In this document: piece by piece, positions 35,387-42,809 of the stretch | How the letters are laid out: each line of letters begins with the position of its first letter | Position numbering within the stretch: the stretch's first letter is position 1 | NCBI GenBank assembly: GCA_017414715.1 | Contig: JAFQKV010000115.1 | Coordinates: 1 to 42,809, forward strand | Direction: 5' to 3' | Length of the DNA: 42,809 nucleotides | Source: Clostridia bacterium | GTDB taxonomy: Bacteria; Bacillota; Clostridia; Oscillospirales; QAMX01 | The notes under the pieces: model-generated | The model's input: the letters and a program-made list of their open reading frames with translations, nothing else | What the model was told of the DNA's origin: nothing | Database searches by the model: none | Position numbers and translations under genes: made by a program

Positions 35387-37405
35387 ATGGAAAGTATTGA
35401 TATCAAGCTCAAACCGACAACTCCCACGCGCAAGCGCCGCATTTCCTCCCTCTGGCATCTTCCCATTTTCTTCGCCCTTTCTTTTATCTGGATGGAGACT
35501 GTCTTCCGCGTTACCATCTATAAATCCTTCTTCGGCGCGGGACTCATTTATTCCACCCTCTTTTCCGTGGTGACCGCCCTCGTTTTTGCCCTTTTATCCA
35601 CCCTTTCAAAGAACCGAAAGGTGAATTTCGCTGTTGCAACGGGGCTTATTGCTGCGATCTATCTATTATTCGGCATCCAGATGGTATATTTTACCGTATT
35701 TCAGGTGCCCATGGCCGCCTTCTCCTTCACCACGCCGGGGCAGGTGGTGGAATTCATGGATATCATCCTGCTGACCATCTGGCAGCGGCTCTTTGTGCTC
35801 ATTCTGATGGTCATTCCTCTTGTTCTCTTCTGTATTTTCGGTCGCCGCCGGATCAATTTGAAGCGCACGCCGCTGCCCGCAAAGGCTCTGCTTGCGGCTG
35901 CCGCCCTTGCCGCCTATCTTTTCACGCTGCTTTGCCTGCTTTTCTCCGGCAACGGCCCCGCATCCTCCAAGACGGTATATTTCAATGCAAACGTACCCTC
36001 CGTCGCACAGGAAAAGCTCGGCGTGGTCACCAATATGCGCCTTGACTTCCAGCGCCTCATCTTCGGCTTTGAGGAACGCACCGTTGATCCCGACATCTCC
36101 GATGAGCCGGGCTCCGACGATCCCCTTCCCACCGTCGAGCCCACTCCCGAGCCCTCCGAGATCGTTTACGGCGACAACGTGATGGACATCGACTTTGCCG
36201 CTCTCGCCGCCGCAGAAACCAATTCCACCCTGAAGGGAATGCACGAGTATTTCGGTTCCCTGACTCCCACGAAGAAAAATGAAAAGACCGGCATTTTTGA
36301 AGGCTGCAACCTGATCTTCATCACAGCCGAATCCTTCTCCCGCTATCCCCAGATGTTCCCCGAGCTCTTTCCCACGCTGACAAAGATGGCCACAGAGGGC
36401 TTTGAGTTTACAAACTTCTACAATTCCTCCTGGCCCGTCTCCACCACCGACGGTGAATACGTTGCCTGCACCGGTCTGATCCCCAAATCCGGTGTCCGTT
36501 CCTTCAAGCTGTCCGCAAACAACTACATGCCCTTCTGCATGGGCAACCAGTTCAAGAAGCTCGGCTATCCCGATCCGCTCGCCTATCATAACCACACCTA
36601 TACCTATTACCAGCGCGATCAGTCTCACCCCAATATCGGCTATATCTACAAGGGCTACGGCAACGGCCTTGACGTCCGCAAGACCTGGCCGGAATCCGAT
36701 CTGGAGATGATGCAGCTCACCCTGCCGGAATACATCAACAACGACAGATTCCACACCTATTACATGACGGTTTCCGGTCACCAGCTCTATACCTTTACCG
36801 GGAATTACCAGTCCAAAAAGCACAAGGAAGAGGTCGCACATCTGGACCTCTCCGATGGCTGCCGCGCATACCTCGCCTGCAATCTTGAGCTTGAGAATTC
36901 CATGAAATACCTGATTGACGAACTGGAAAAGGCAGGAAAGCTGGAGAACACCGTCTTCGTCATCAGCGCAGACCACTATCCCTACGGACTCTCTGTTGAG
37001 GATCACAGCGCCTTTGTCGGCCACGAGATCGACCAGACCTTTGAGCTCTTCAAGTCCACCCTCATCATCTGGAAGCCCGGCATGGAGCATGAGGTCATTG
37101 ACGATCCCATCTCCAGCCTCGACATCATCCCCACCATTTCCAATCTTTTCGGTCTGGAATACGATTCCCGTCTGCTCATGGGCCGCGATGTTTTCTCCGA
37201 TTCCGAGCCTCTCGCCATCTTCCAGACCCGCAGCTGGATCACCGATAAGTGCTCCTACAATGCAAAGACCGGCGAGGTCACGAGCTTCACCGGCGAGGAG
37301 ATCTCCCAGGAGTATCTCTCCCGCATCAAGAAGACCGTTGCCAACAAATTCAAGTATTCTCCCCTCATTCTGGACAACGACTATTACGCCAAAGTCCTCA
37401 AATAG
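35387..37405 (+). CDS. LtaS-like membrane sulfatase/phosphotransferase
   Basis: A 672-residue member of the alkaline phosphatase superfamily with the lipoteichoic acid synthase layout. Five membrane segments lie between about residues 22 and 195, then a linker rich in Pro and acidic residues (about 225-265), then a large extracellular catalytic domain. ITAESFS supplies the metal Glu, VSTTDGEY the catalytic Thr, and ISADHYPYG the Asp-His pair. The family transfers glycerol-phosphate or phosphoethanolamine, or hydrolyses such groups, at the cell surface. It follows the U32 gene by 29 bases with AAGGA before the ATG. Whether it makes LTA or modifies another polymer is unclear. Confidence 0.88.
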   Translation: MESIDIKLKPTTPTRKRRISSLWHLPIFFALSFIWMETVFRVTIYKSFFGAGLIYSTLFSVVTALVFALLSTLSKNRKVNFAVATGLIAAIYLLFGIQMVYFTVFQVPMAAFSFTTPGQVVEFMDIILLTIWQRLFVLILMVIPLVLFCIFGRRRINLKRTPLPAKALLAAAALAAYLFTLLCLLFSGNGPASSKTVYFNANVPSVAQEKLGVVTNMRLDFQRLIFGFEERTVDPDISDEPGSDDPLPTVEPTPEPSEIVYGDNVMDIDFAALAAAETNSTLKGMHEYFGSLTPTKKNEKTGIFEGCNLIFITAESFSRYPQMFPELFPTLTKMATEGFEFTNFYNSSWPVSTTDGEYVACTGLIPKSGVRSFKLSANNYMPFCMGNQFKKLGYPDPLAYHNHTYTYYQRDQSHPNIGYIYKGYGNGLDVRKTWPESDLEMMQLTLPEYINNDRFHTYYMTVSGHQLYTFTGNYQSKKHKEEVAHLDLSDGCRAYLACNLELENSMKYLIDELEKAGKLENTVFVISADHYPYGLSVEDHSAFVGHEIDQTFELFKSTLIIWKPGMEHEVIDDPISSLDIIPTISNLFGLEYDSRLLMGRDVFSDSEPLAIFQTRSWITDKCSYNAKTGEVTSFTGEEISQEYLSRIKKTVANKFKYSPLILDNDYYAKVLK

Positions 37406-37447
37406 TGCTTAGCAAAAGATTTTCATACAAAATATGCAAATTCTTTA

Positions 37448-37476
37448 TTGACAAACACATTTAAAAGAGATATAAT
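37448..37476 (+). promoter_or_regulatory. Near-consensus promoter of rpsU
   Basis: TTGACA (37448-37453), 17 bases, TATAAT (37471-37476). This is a perfect match to the housekeeping consensus and suits a highly expressed ribosomal gene. Transcription should start near 37483. Confidence 0.88.
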
Positions 37477-37484
37477 ATTCTTAT

Positions 37485-37498
37485 CGTCCGATCGGACG
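37485..37498. promoter_or_regulatory. 14-bp palindrome at the rpsU transcript start
   Basis: CGTCCGATCGGACG is a perfect palindrome beginning 9 bases after the -10 box. It could be an operator, or at RNA level a small 5' hairpin about 20 bases before the ribosome binding site. Confidence 0.5.
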
Positions 37499-37527
37499 GC
37501 ATGCCTAACCCGGGGGGAGTGAAAACA

Positions 37528-37704
37528 GTGTCAGAAGTTCATCTGAGAGAAAATGAGACCTTAGACAGCGCGCTTCGCAGATTCAAGAGAACTTGTGCGA
37601 AGTCCGGCGTGCTTTCCGAACTCCGTAAGAGAGAGCATTATGAAAGCCCCAGCGTCAAGCGTCGCAAGAAGTCCGAAGCGGCTCGCAAGAAGAAGTATCG
37701 CTAA
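37528..37704 (+). CDS. rpsU: 30S ribosomal protein S21
   Basis: A 58-residue basic protein of the small subunit platform, near the anti-Shine-Dalgarno region. [20 protein letters not shown] is the conserved N-terminal half, then [18 protein letters not shown] and a Lys/Arg-rich tail ending in KKYR. GGGGGGAG 8-10 bases before the GTG at 37528 sets the start; an ATG at 37501 would place the binding site inside the gene. It is a single-gene unit with a strong promoter and a strong terminator. Confidence 0.96.
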   Translation: MSEVHLRENETLDSALRRFKRTCAKSGVLSELRKREHYESPSVKRRKKSEAARKKKYR

Positions 37705-37721
37705 GGCCTGAAAAAGTTTAA

Positions 37722-37753
37722 AAAGAGCGCATACAGTTTTGTATGCGCTCTTT
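37722..37753. terminator. Terminator between rpsU and the TIM-barrel gene
   Basis: A perfect 13-bp stem (37722-37734 with 37741-37753), loop AGTTTT, followed by ACTTTTTTG. The opposite side is also A/T-rich (AAAAAG with GTTTA), so it can serve the convergent gene ending at 37766. Confidence 0.9.
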
Positions 37754-37765
37754 ACTTTTTTGTTT

Positions 37766-38593
37766 TTACATTTCCGAAAGCCTGCAGACCGAACGGTAGA
37801 GCCAACACATCCACTCCGGCAGGATATCCTGCGGCACGCGGTCATAATGCAGCTCAAGGCTCAGGTTGCCATCAAATCCGCCGCTGCGCAGGGCGCGCAT
37901 AAAGGCGGGCCAGTCGCAGTTCCCCATAAAGGGCGGCAGATGCAGATCCCGGCCATAATAATTGTCGTGGATATGCGTTGCGATCACCCGATCCGCAACA
38001 CGCATCAATGCTTCAACATGTTCCTTTCCGTAGCTCATTTTGGCATGGCCGGAATCCCAGCAGATTCCTGTAAGCTGCCGCGGAAAAGCCTCCAGAAGCG
38101 AAAGCAGCTCCTCGGTTCTGGAGCAATAACGGTAGGTATCCTGCCGATTATGTTCAACAAAGACATTTTCAAAGGCGATACGCATGCCGTGTTTTGCCGC
38201 AAAATCAGCAAGGGGCGCAAAGAGTCGGGCATTGAATTCCCGGGCTCGGTCGAGGCTGAAACTGTCTGCAGAAAAATCAAATTCATCCGCATGCACCACG
38301 AGAAGAGGACTTCCGAGCCGACGGGCACATTCGGCACAGGTAAGCACCCGGGCAGAAAAATCGGCATAATCTGCACGTTTATAACGATTGTAGGGCATAT
38401 GGCTCTGCCCCACCTGCAGACCGTTTTCCGCCATATATTCTGCAATATCATCCGCAAAGGCGATATCCTCGGTGGCAAGATCAAAAAAGCGAAAGCCGGC
38501 AGACGCGCAAAGAGCCAGAGTCTCCTTAAGCGAACGGGCTGTCTCTCCGGGAGCCGAATTCATAAAGTGCTGACAGTTAACAGAAACATTCAT
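37766..38593 (-). CDS. Sugar phosphate isomerase/epimerase (xylose isomerase-like TIM barrel)
   Basis: A 275-residue protein of the AP-endonuclease-2 / IolE-like family. Expected metal ligands are visible: the Glu in IAFENVFVEHN, Asp and His in CWDSGHAKMSYG, the His in THIHDN, and the late Glu in LSLELHYD. Enzymes of this family interconvert sugars, inositols or hydroxypyruvate, and the substrate here is unknown. The ATG at 38593 (MNVSVNCQHF) follows GGAG 10 bases upstream; that GGAG is part of the preceding hairpin. The open frame extends further, but across the terminator. Confidence 0.85.
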   Translation of the reverse strand: MNVSVNCQHFMNSAPGETARSLKETLALCASAGFRFFDLATEDIAFADDIAEYMAENGLQVGQSHMPYNRYKRADYADFSARVLTCAECARRLGSPLLVVHADEFDFSADSFSLDRAREFNARLFAPLADFAAKHGMRIAFENVFVEHNRQDTYRYCSRTEELLSLLEAFPRQLTGICWDSGHAKMSYGKEHVEALMRVADRVIATHIHDNYYGRDLHLPPFMGNCDWPAFMRALRSGGFDGNLSLELHYDRVPQDILPEWMCWLYRSVCRLSEM

Positions 38594-38602
38594 AACATGA
38601 AA

Positions 38603-38643
38603 ACTCCGGTTTTGGTATGCTTTAAGTATACCAAAACCGGAGT
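38603..38643 (-). terminator. 16-bp hairpin between the F420-ligase homologue and the TIM-barrel gene
   Basis: A perfect 16-bp inverted repeat (38603-38618 with 38628-38643) and a 9-base loop. On the minus strand it ends in GGAGTTTTC, a terminator-like T-run whose GGAG is also the ribosome binding site of the gene starting at 38593. Confidence 0.75.
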
Positions 38644-38663
38644 CATTTTGCAATATACAGACT

Positions 38664-39854
38664 TTAGTCTGCCAGGTTGTCAAAATAGCCCTGAACAAGG
38701 ACGACGGGGGTTCCCTTGTCGCCGGAGCCGCTGGTCAGGTCACAGAGAGAACCGATAAGGTCAGTCAAACGGCGGGGCGTTGTTCCCTGAGAGGCCATGG
38801 AGCCCACCAGATCGTCATCCTTCTTTCGGATGGCTGCCTCGATGGCGGCACGAAGCTCCTCGCCCTTCAGGTCGGCATAATCGTTGTCCGCGAGGTATTT
38901 GAGCTTCAGCTCGTTGGGCGTACCCTCAAGGCCCTTGGTGTAGGCCGGGGAAACCACAGGATCGGCAAGTTCCCAGATCTTACCGACGGGATCGCGGAAG
39001 GCGCCGTCGCCATAAACCATGACCTCCATGTGCTTGCCGGTGCGGTCAAACAGGCGATTCTGAATATCCTCCACGAGGTCAAAGCACTCGTTGGGGAAAA
39101 GCTTGATCATATCCTCAGTAGACTTGTTGGATCCGAGCAGGCCGTACTTGGAGTTGTAGCCGCTGCCTTCCACAGGCGCGGTAAGGATCTCGTCCATGCC
39201 GACAACGAACTTGGCACCGGCGGCCTTCAGGATACGCTTGGTGCGGGCGCGGGTATGAATATCGCAGTTGAGCACACAGTCTGTGTACTTCAAAATCTCG
39301 CGGGGATTGTTGGCCAAAATGATCTCTGCCTCGGCACCGCATGCACGGATGAGATCGCCGTAGTAGCGGACGTAGTCCACGCCGGTAAAGGGATGGGGAT
39401 TTTCGCCGAAGAGCTCGCGGTATTTTGCTTCGGTAAGCACGTCGGAATAGGGATTGATGCCAGCCTCGTCCAGCTGGTCGAGGGACACGAGGGCGTTGCC
39501 CACCTCATCGCTGGGATAGCCGAGCATAAGAACGATCTTCTTTGCGCCCTTGGCAATGCCGCGCAGGCAGATGGCAAAGCGGTTGCGGCTGAGAATGGGG
39601 AAAATGACACCCACCGTCTCCCCGCCAAGCTTTGCGCGGACATCCGCAGCAATGGCATCCACAGATGCATAATTGCCCTGTGCACGGGCAACAACGGACT
39701 CGGTAATGGCAACGACATCGCGGTCGTGCAGCGCAAAGCCTTCGGCCTCAGATGCGCCGACAACGCTTTCAACAACGATACCGGCAATATCGTCGCCCTC
39801 ACGGATGATGGGACAGCGGATACCGCGGGAAACCGTACCAGTTCTTCTTTCCAT
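38664..39854 (-). CDS. Coenzyme F420:L-glutamate ligase family protein (CofE-like)
   Basis: A 396-residue protein whose family in archaea and actinobacteria adds glutamates to F420-0 with GTP. Recognisable parts are GIRCPIIREGDDI, HDRDVVAITESVVARAQGNY (the CofE N-terminal signature) and VYGDGAFRDPVGKIWELADP. The middle (GVIFPILSRNRFAICLRG, then CDIHTRARTKRILKAAGAKF) fits the longer Firmicute version. No other F420 gene lies in the window, and most Firmicutes do not make F420, so the acceptor is probably a different acidic molecule. GGGAGGT precedes the ATG. It is divergent from a LysR regulator. Confidence 0.85.
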   Translation of the reverse strand: MERRTGTVSRGIRCPIIREGDDIAGIVVESVVGASEAEGFALHDRDVVAITESVVARAQGNYASVDAIAADVRAKLGGETVGVIFPILSRNRFAICLRGIAKGAKKIVLMLGYPSDEVGNALVSLDQLDEAGINPYSDVLTEAKYRELFGENPHPFTGVDYVRYYGDLIRACGAEAEIILANNPREILKYTDCVLNCDIHTRARTKRILKAAGAKFVVGMDEILTAPVEGSGYNSKYGLLGSNKSTEDMIKLFPNECFDLVEDIQNRLFDRTGKHMEVMVYGDGAFRDPVGKIWELADPVVSPAYTKGLEGTPNELKLKYLADNDYADLKGEELRAAIEAAIRKKDDDLVGSMASQGTTPRRLTDLIGSLCDLTSGSGDKGTPVVLVQGYFDNLAD

Positions 39855-39874
39855 ATCAAAATACCTCCCGGTGC

Positions 39875-39932
39875 TTGACTTTTTCTGCGCTTATATTATA
39901 ATACATTTGTTGGCATAAGTAAACTATATAAT
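39875..39932. promoter_or_regulatory. Overlapping divergent promoters, CofE-like gene and LysR gene
   Basis: Minus strand: TTTACT (39923-39918), 17 bases, TATAAT (39900-39895) for the CofE-like gene. Plus strand: TTGACT (39875-39880), 16 bases, TATAAT (39897-39902), and a second TATAAT at 39927-39932, for the LysR gene. The -10 boxes overlap, the classic layout for a LysR protein controlling itself and its divergent neighbour. Confidence 0.6.
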
Positions 39933-39960
39933 ATTAACTACTGCAATAAGGTGTGCTTAT

Positions 39961-40875
39961 ATGAAAAACCGTCTCGATGCCTACCGGATCTTTTACGAAA
40001 CCGCACGTTGTGCCTCCTTCTCCACAGCCGCGCGGGAGCTGTACATCTCCCAGTCGGCCATTTCTCAGTCCATCCGCCAGCTTGAGGAAAGCCTGAACAC
40101 CCGGCTTTTCGTTCGTTCCCGGCGCGGGATTTCCCTGACCCGCGAAGGTGAGCTCCTCTTCCGCAAGGTGGAGACCGCCATGTCTGCCCTGGAGCAGGGT
40201 GAAACGCTGCTGGCAAGGCTTCATCATCTTTCCGAGGGCTCACTCATCATCGCCGCGGGCGATACCATCACGAGCCAGTATCTTCTTCCCTATCTGGAGC
40301 GCTTTCATGCGACCTATCCCGGTATCCGTATCGAGATGGCCAACTCCTATTCCGAGGATATGCTGCAGCAGGTGCGTGAGGGCAAGGCAGATCTTGCTTT
40401 TGTCAATCTGCCGGTGCCGGACGAGGATCTTTGCATTGAGCCCTGCCTCACCGTCCACGATATCTTCGTCTGCGGCCCGGAGGAAGAAGAAAAAGAATCT
40501 TATTCCTGGGCCGAGATCTCGGAATTTCCTCTGATCCTTCTTGAAGAAAATTCCACCTCTCGAAATTATGTCGACACGCTCTTTGCGGAGCGCGGTATCC
40601 GGCTGCATCCGCAGATCGAGATCGCGGCCTACGATCTTCTCATCCGTTTTGCATCCATTCATCTCGGCGTGTCCTGCGTTATAGAGGAATTTACAAAAAA
40701 AGCGCTCGGCAAGGGTACTGTCCGCAAAATGAACCTCCAGCCGCCCATTCCGCCCCGCGCCATCGGCTGCGCCTATCTGCGCGAGGGTGCACTTTCCTCT
40801 GCCGCCGAAGCCTTTCTCGCTCTCATTCGTGAAGGCTCACAGTCTGCGGATCTCCGGCCGTCCGATATAGTTTAA
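39961..40875 (+). CDS. LysR-family transcriptional regulator
   Basis: A 304-residue regulator. The N-terminal winged helix-turn-helix (YRIFYETARCASFSTAAREL, SQSAISQSIRQLEESLNTRL) is complete. The effector domain from about residue 90 (GSLIIAAGDTITSQYLLPYL) has the periplasmic-binding-protein fold. It most likely controls the divergent CofE-like gene, possibly with the TIM-barrel gene. The effector is unknown. Its last 39 bases overlap the 3' end of the convergent histidinol-phosphatase gene, so no terminator separates the two. GTGTG is the only weak ribosome binding site before the ATG. Confidence 0.92.
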   Translation: MKNRLDAYRIFYETARCASFSTAARELYISQSAISQSIRQLEESLNTRLFVRSRRGISLTREGELLFRKVETAMSALEQGETLLARLHHLSEGSLIIAAGDTITSQYLLPYLERFHATYPGIRIEMANSYSEDMLQQVREGKADLAFVNLPVPDEDLCIEPCLTVHDIFVCGPEEEEKESYSWAEISEFPLILLEENSTSRNYVDTLFAERGIRLHPQIEIAAYDLLIRFASIHLGVSCVIEEFTKKALGKGTVRKMNLQPPIPPRAIGCAYLREGALSSAAEAFLALIREGSQSADLRPSDIV

Positions 40876-41607
40876 CCCGTATCGGCTGACCAGATCCTGC
40901 GCGGCCGCAAGGGATGCTCGGTCAGCTGCATCCTGCGGCGCATGCGCATCGCAGCCAAATGTCACCGGCGCATGCATCTCCCCCGCAAGCTTCCAAAAAT
41001 CTTCCCGCGGATAATGCCGCCCGTCCCGTATTCCCAGGAAATTGATCTCCAGCGGAACACCTGTCTCGATTGCCGCGCTGCAAATGGGGCGCATTTCCTC
41101 AAGATAGATATCCGGATCGCCTGAGAAGCGCGCAAGATCCGGATGTGCCGCAACGGAGAACAGACCGCTCTCCATTCCGCACACCACGCAGCGCACGTAT
41201 TCGCGCAGCCGTTCCAGATCCTCCCTGATGCTCGTGGCGTGGATCTTATCCGGAATCTCGTTATAGATAAAATGCTGCCCAAGCACGAGGTATTCACCGC
41301 CGGATTTGCGGGCGTATGCCGTCATGTCCTCGAAATAGGCGGGATAATACTCCATTTCAAACCCAATAAGCAGCTCCAGACGGTCGGCACAGGCGCTCCG
41401 AAGCGCGTTACCTTCACGAAAATATGCCTCCGTCTCTGACACAGGCAGGCGATAGCAGGACTCGTAGCCGCCCGGGAATCCAAAGGGTGCATGCTCGGAA
41501 AAGCCCATGTATTTTATCCCACCGGCAATCGCCGCCTGCACGTATTCTACCATTTGTCCCACGGCATGTCCGCACCGCCGGGTATGGGTATGGTAATTAT
41601 AATTCAA
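40837..41607 (-). CDS. Histidinol-phosphatase (PHP family)
   Basis: A 256-residue PHP-type phosphatase of the HisJ/HisK group, removing phosphate from histidinol phosphate in histidine synthesis. NYHTHTRRCGHAVG carries the first metal His pair and the third His; GFSEHAPF, FEMEYYP and GQHFIYNE follow, then AAHPDLARF and FGCDAHAP complete the trinuclear site. The start is a TTG at 41607 with AAAGGA about 10 bases upstream; no ATG is available before the metal motif. It follows the Nudix gene by 24 bases and overlaps the LysR gene at its 3' end. Other PHP phosphatase substrates cannot be excluded, as no his genes are near. Confidence 0.87.
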   Translation of the reverse strand: MNYNYHTHTRRCGHAVGQMVEYVQAAIAGGIKYMGFSEHAPFGFPGGYESCYRLPVSETEAYFREGNALRSACADRLELLIGFEMEYYPAYFEDMTAYARKSGGEYLVLGQHFIYNEIPDKIHATSIREDLERLREYVRCVVCGMESGLFSVAAHPDLARFSGDPDIYLEEMRPICSAAIETGVPLEINFLGIRDGRHYPREDFWKLAGEMHAPVTFGCDAHAPQDAADRASLAAAQDLVSRYGLNYIGRPEIRRL

Positions 41608-41631
41608 ATCTTTGCCGTTCCTTTCGATATC

Positions 41632-42177
41632 CTACAGCTTCCCCGCAGAGACCAATGCGGCGCATTTCAGGATCGCCACCTGCGTTTTGGAATCCGGGAT
41701 CCGGTTATCCATCACCCATTCGACCGCCTTCTCCAGCGGAAGCTTTACCACGTCCAGAAACTCGTCGGGATCCAGCCGCTGCTCCAGACTTTCCGCAACA
41801 CGGCAGGCCCACATATGGATGACCTCACCGCAGTAGCCCGGTGTCGGATAGAGCCTGCCGAGGGAAACATAATTCCGTCCGGTTGTTCCCGTTTCCTCCC
41901 GCTGCTCACGGCATGCCGCCTTGAAAGGATCCTCACCGGCCTCCAGCTTTCCCGCCGGAAGCTCCAGCAGCACCTCTCCGTAGGGATAACGATACTGCCG
42001 CACGAGCAGGAGCTCGTCGGCATCCGTCAGCGCGGCAACACACACGCCTCCGTTATGGCAAACCACCTCACGGCGTGCCTCTTCCCCGTTTTCAAGCAAT
42101 ACGGAGTCCTCTTTTACGGTGAAAATGCGCCCTGAAAATTTCACTTCGCTATGCAGCGTTTTTTCAAAATGCTCCAT
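41632..42177 (-). CDS. Nudix hydrolase (ADP-ribose pyrophosphatase-like)
   Basis: A 181-residue hydrolase cleaving ADP-ribose or related nucleoside diphosphate sugars. The Nudix box GKLEAGEDPFKAACREQREE begins at about residue 81, with the metal-binding REQREE core; a Gln replaces the usual hydrophobic residue. VRQYRYPYGEVLLELPAGK before it and LYPTPGYCGEVIHMW after it are typical of ADP-ribose enzymes. AGGAG 7 bases before the ATG at 42177 sets the start. It has a good promoter and is the first gene of a pair with the histidinol-phosphatase. Confidence 0.92.
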   Translation of the reverse strand: MEHFEKTLHSEVKFSGRIFTVKEDSVLLENGEEARREVVCHNGGVCVAALTDADELLLVRQYRYPYGEVLLELPAGKLEAGEDPFKAACREQREETGTTGRNYVSLGRLYPTPGYCGEVIHMWACRVAESLEQRLDPDEFLDVVKLPLEKAVEWVMDNRIPDSKTQVAILKCAALVSAGKL

Positions 42178-42215
42178 CCTTCGACTCCTGGACAAACTAC
42201 GATTTACAGCTTCGT

Positions 42216-42244
42216 ATTATACAATAATTTCGATCCGATCGCAA
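42216..42244 (-). promoter_or_regulatory. Promoter of the Nudix-phosphatase pair
   Basis: The minus strand reads TTGCGA (42244-42239), 17 bases, TATAAT (42221-42216), 39 bases before the ATG. Confidence 0.7.
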
Positions 42245-42297
42245 GAAGGAAAAGGATTTTAATGTCAAGGCCCGGTTCGATTCCGGAGATTACCACA

Positions 42298-42338
42298 CAA
42301 AAGAAAAAAAACACACTGTGTGGTGTGTTTTTCTTTTG
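42298..42338 (-). terminator. A/T-rich hairpin after the XRE regulator gene
   Basis: An 11-bp A/T stem (42298-42308 with 42328-42338) is extended by CACAC/GTGTG, with a three-base bulge and a small loop. On the minus strand the 3' arm is T-rich. It closes the XRE gene ending at 42390. The surrounding 42178-42389 region holds otherwise only the Nudix promoter. Confidence 0.65.
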
Positions 42339-42389
42339 GGAGTTTTGAACTTAATGACACGAATAAATTGTGCCTGAAAACCAAAGTTT

Positions 42390-42809
42390 TTACTTTTTTC
42401 TCATACCTTTATATAAATCCCTATATGCATCTAACAATCGCTCGATATTATCATCGGTCAACTTAAATTTACCGTCAATGTTTTCTGCAACTATACTTAA
42501 AAACTTATCTGCACTATCATCTTTGCCAATTTGACTTCGTATTTGTTTTTCGACAAAATCCTTCATTTCATCGGGAACTTGCATATCAGGTATTATATTT
42601 ATTTCTTGCCTGTTGTTTTTCGAAACATAAGAAAACAAATCGTCAATAGAGCAATCAAACAAATCTGCCATTGTCGGCAAAAACAATATATCAGGGGCAG
42701 TTTTTGCATTTTCCCATTTTGAAACCGCTTGAAAAGTTACACCCAACTCTTTCGCAAGTTCCTCTTGTGTTAATCCGCACTTCTTACGGTATTTTTGAAT
42801 ATTAGCTGC
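42390..42809 (-). CDS. XRE-family transcriptional regulator (5' truncated)
   Basis: At least 139 residues, running off the right edge. The first visible residues, IQKYRKKCGLTQEELAKELG followed by VTFQAVSKWENAKTAPDI, form a Cro/CI-type helix-turn-helix with the typical SKWE recognition helix; only a few N-terminal residues are missing. The rest is charged and helical (about residues 60-139), perhaps for dimerisation, without a known domain. The gene is much more AT-rich than the housekeeping genes, suggesting acquisition or a variable region beginning here. A TTG inside the helix-turn-helix should not be taken as the start. Confidence 0.8.
   Translation of the reverse strand, partial: AANIQKYRKKCGLTQEELAKELGVTFQAVSKWENAKTAPDILFLPTMADLFDCSIDDLFSYVSKNNRQEINIIPDMQVPDEMKDFVEKQIRSQIGKDDSADKFLSIVAENIDGKFKLTDDNIERLLDAYRDLYKGMRKK

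Overview
The window reads as a chromosomal stretch of an endospore-forming Clostridia-type Firmicute with fairly GC-rich genes, probably an uncultured gut lineage near Oscillospirales or Christensenellales. Four sporulation genes support this (gpr, spoIIP, yunB, spoIIID), with sporulation-type promoters in front of gpr and spoIIID. The paired GlgC/GlgD glycogen system and the set of intracellular glycosidases fit the same group. The lineage is inferred from gene families, not from a marker-gene search. I found no rRNA, tRNA, CRISPR array or intact transposon.

Layout. 1-7883 (+): a tightly spaced operon that probably continues off the left edge. It holds a GH78-like glycosidase, an SGNH esterase, two tandem calcineurin-type phosphoesterases, a PhnP-like metallo-beta-lactamase hydrolase, a 5-formyl-THF cyclo-ligase, an SDR oxidoreductase and a GH29 fucosidase. 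It ends at a terminator-repeat. 7884-9099: an AT-richer island with a MITE-like repeat and an orphan GIY-YIG (T5orf172-like) gene. 9100-12277: a Gfo/Idh oxidoreductase (-), divergent from the gpr-spoIIP sporulation pair (+), which ends at a second copy of the same terminator-repeat. 12471-13340: a broken AraC-family regulator. 13409-18901 (-): ligA, then a cluster transcribed from about 18930 with a small membrane protein, a Rossmann-fold protein, argH, rluB and yunB.

19099-27356 (+): a five-gene glycogen operon, glgC-glgD-glgA-glgP-GH13 amylase, with a strong promoter and a bidirectional terminator. GlgC/GlgD make ADP-glucose, GlgA polymerises it, and GlgP and the amylase mobilise it. No branching enzyme gene is in the window. 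27359-30199 (-): a compact sugar cassette of a D-lyxose isomerase-like cupin, a Gfo/Idh protein resembling the GH109 branch, and a hexapeptide-repeat acetyltransferase. 30204-31034: a hypothetical protein with tandem octapeptides, whose promoter is divergent from that of a GNAT acetyltransferase.

31732-37405 (+): spoIIID, then ispDF, a U32 peptidase/RlhA-like protein and an LtaS-like membrane phosphotransferase. 37448-37753 (+): rpsU with a near-consensus promoter and a palindrome at the transcript start. 37766-39854 (-): a TIM-barrel sugar isomerase and a coenzyme F420:glutamate ligase homologue, divergent from a LysR regulator (39961-40875). 40837-42177 (-): a Nudix hydrolase and a histidinol-phosphatase. 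An AT-rich XRE regulator runs off the right edge.

The most unusual points are: the glycosidase/phosphoesterase operon; the GH109-like isomerase cassette; the F420-ligase homologue in a genome type not known for F420; two places where the 3' arm of a terminator hairpin carries the ribosome binding site of the next gene; and an AraC gene interrupted only within seven codons by three TGA triplets.
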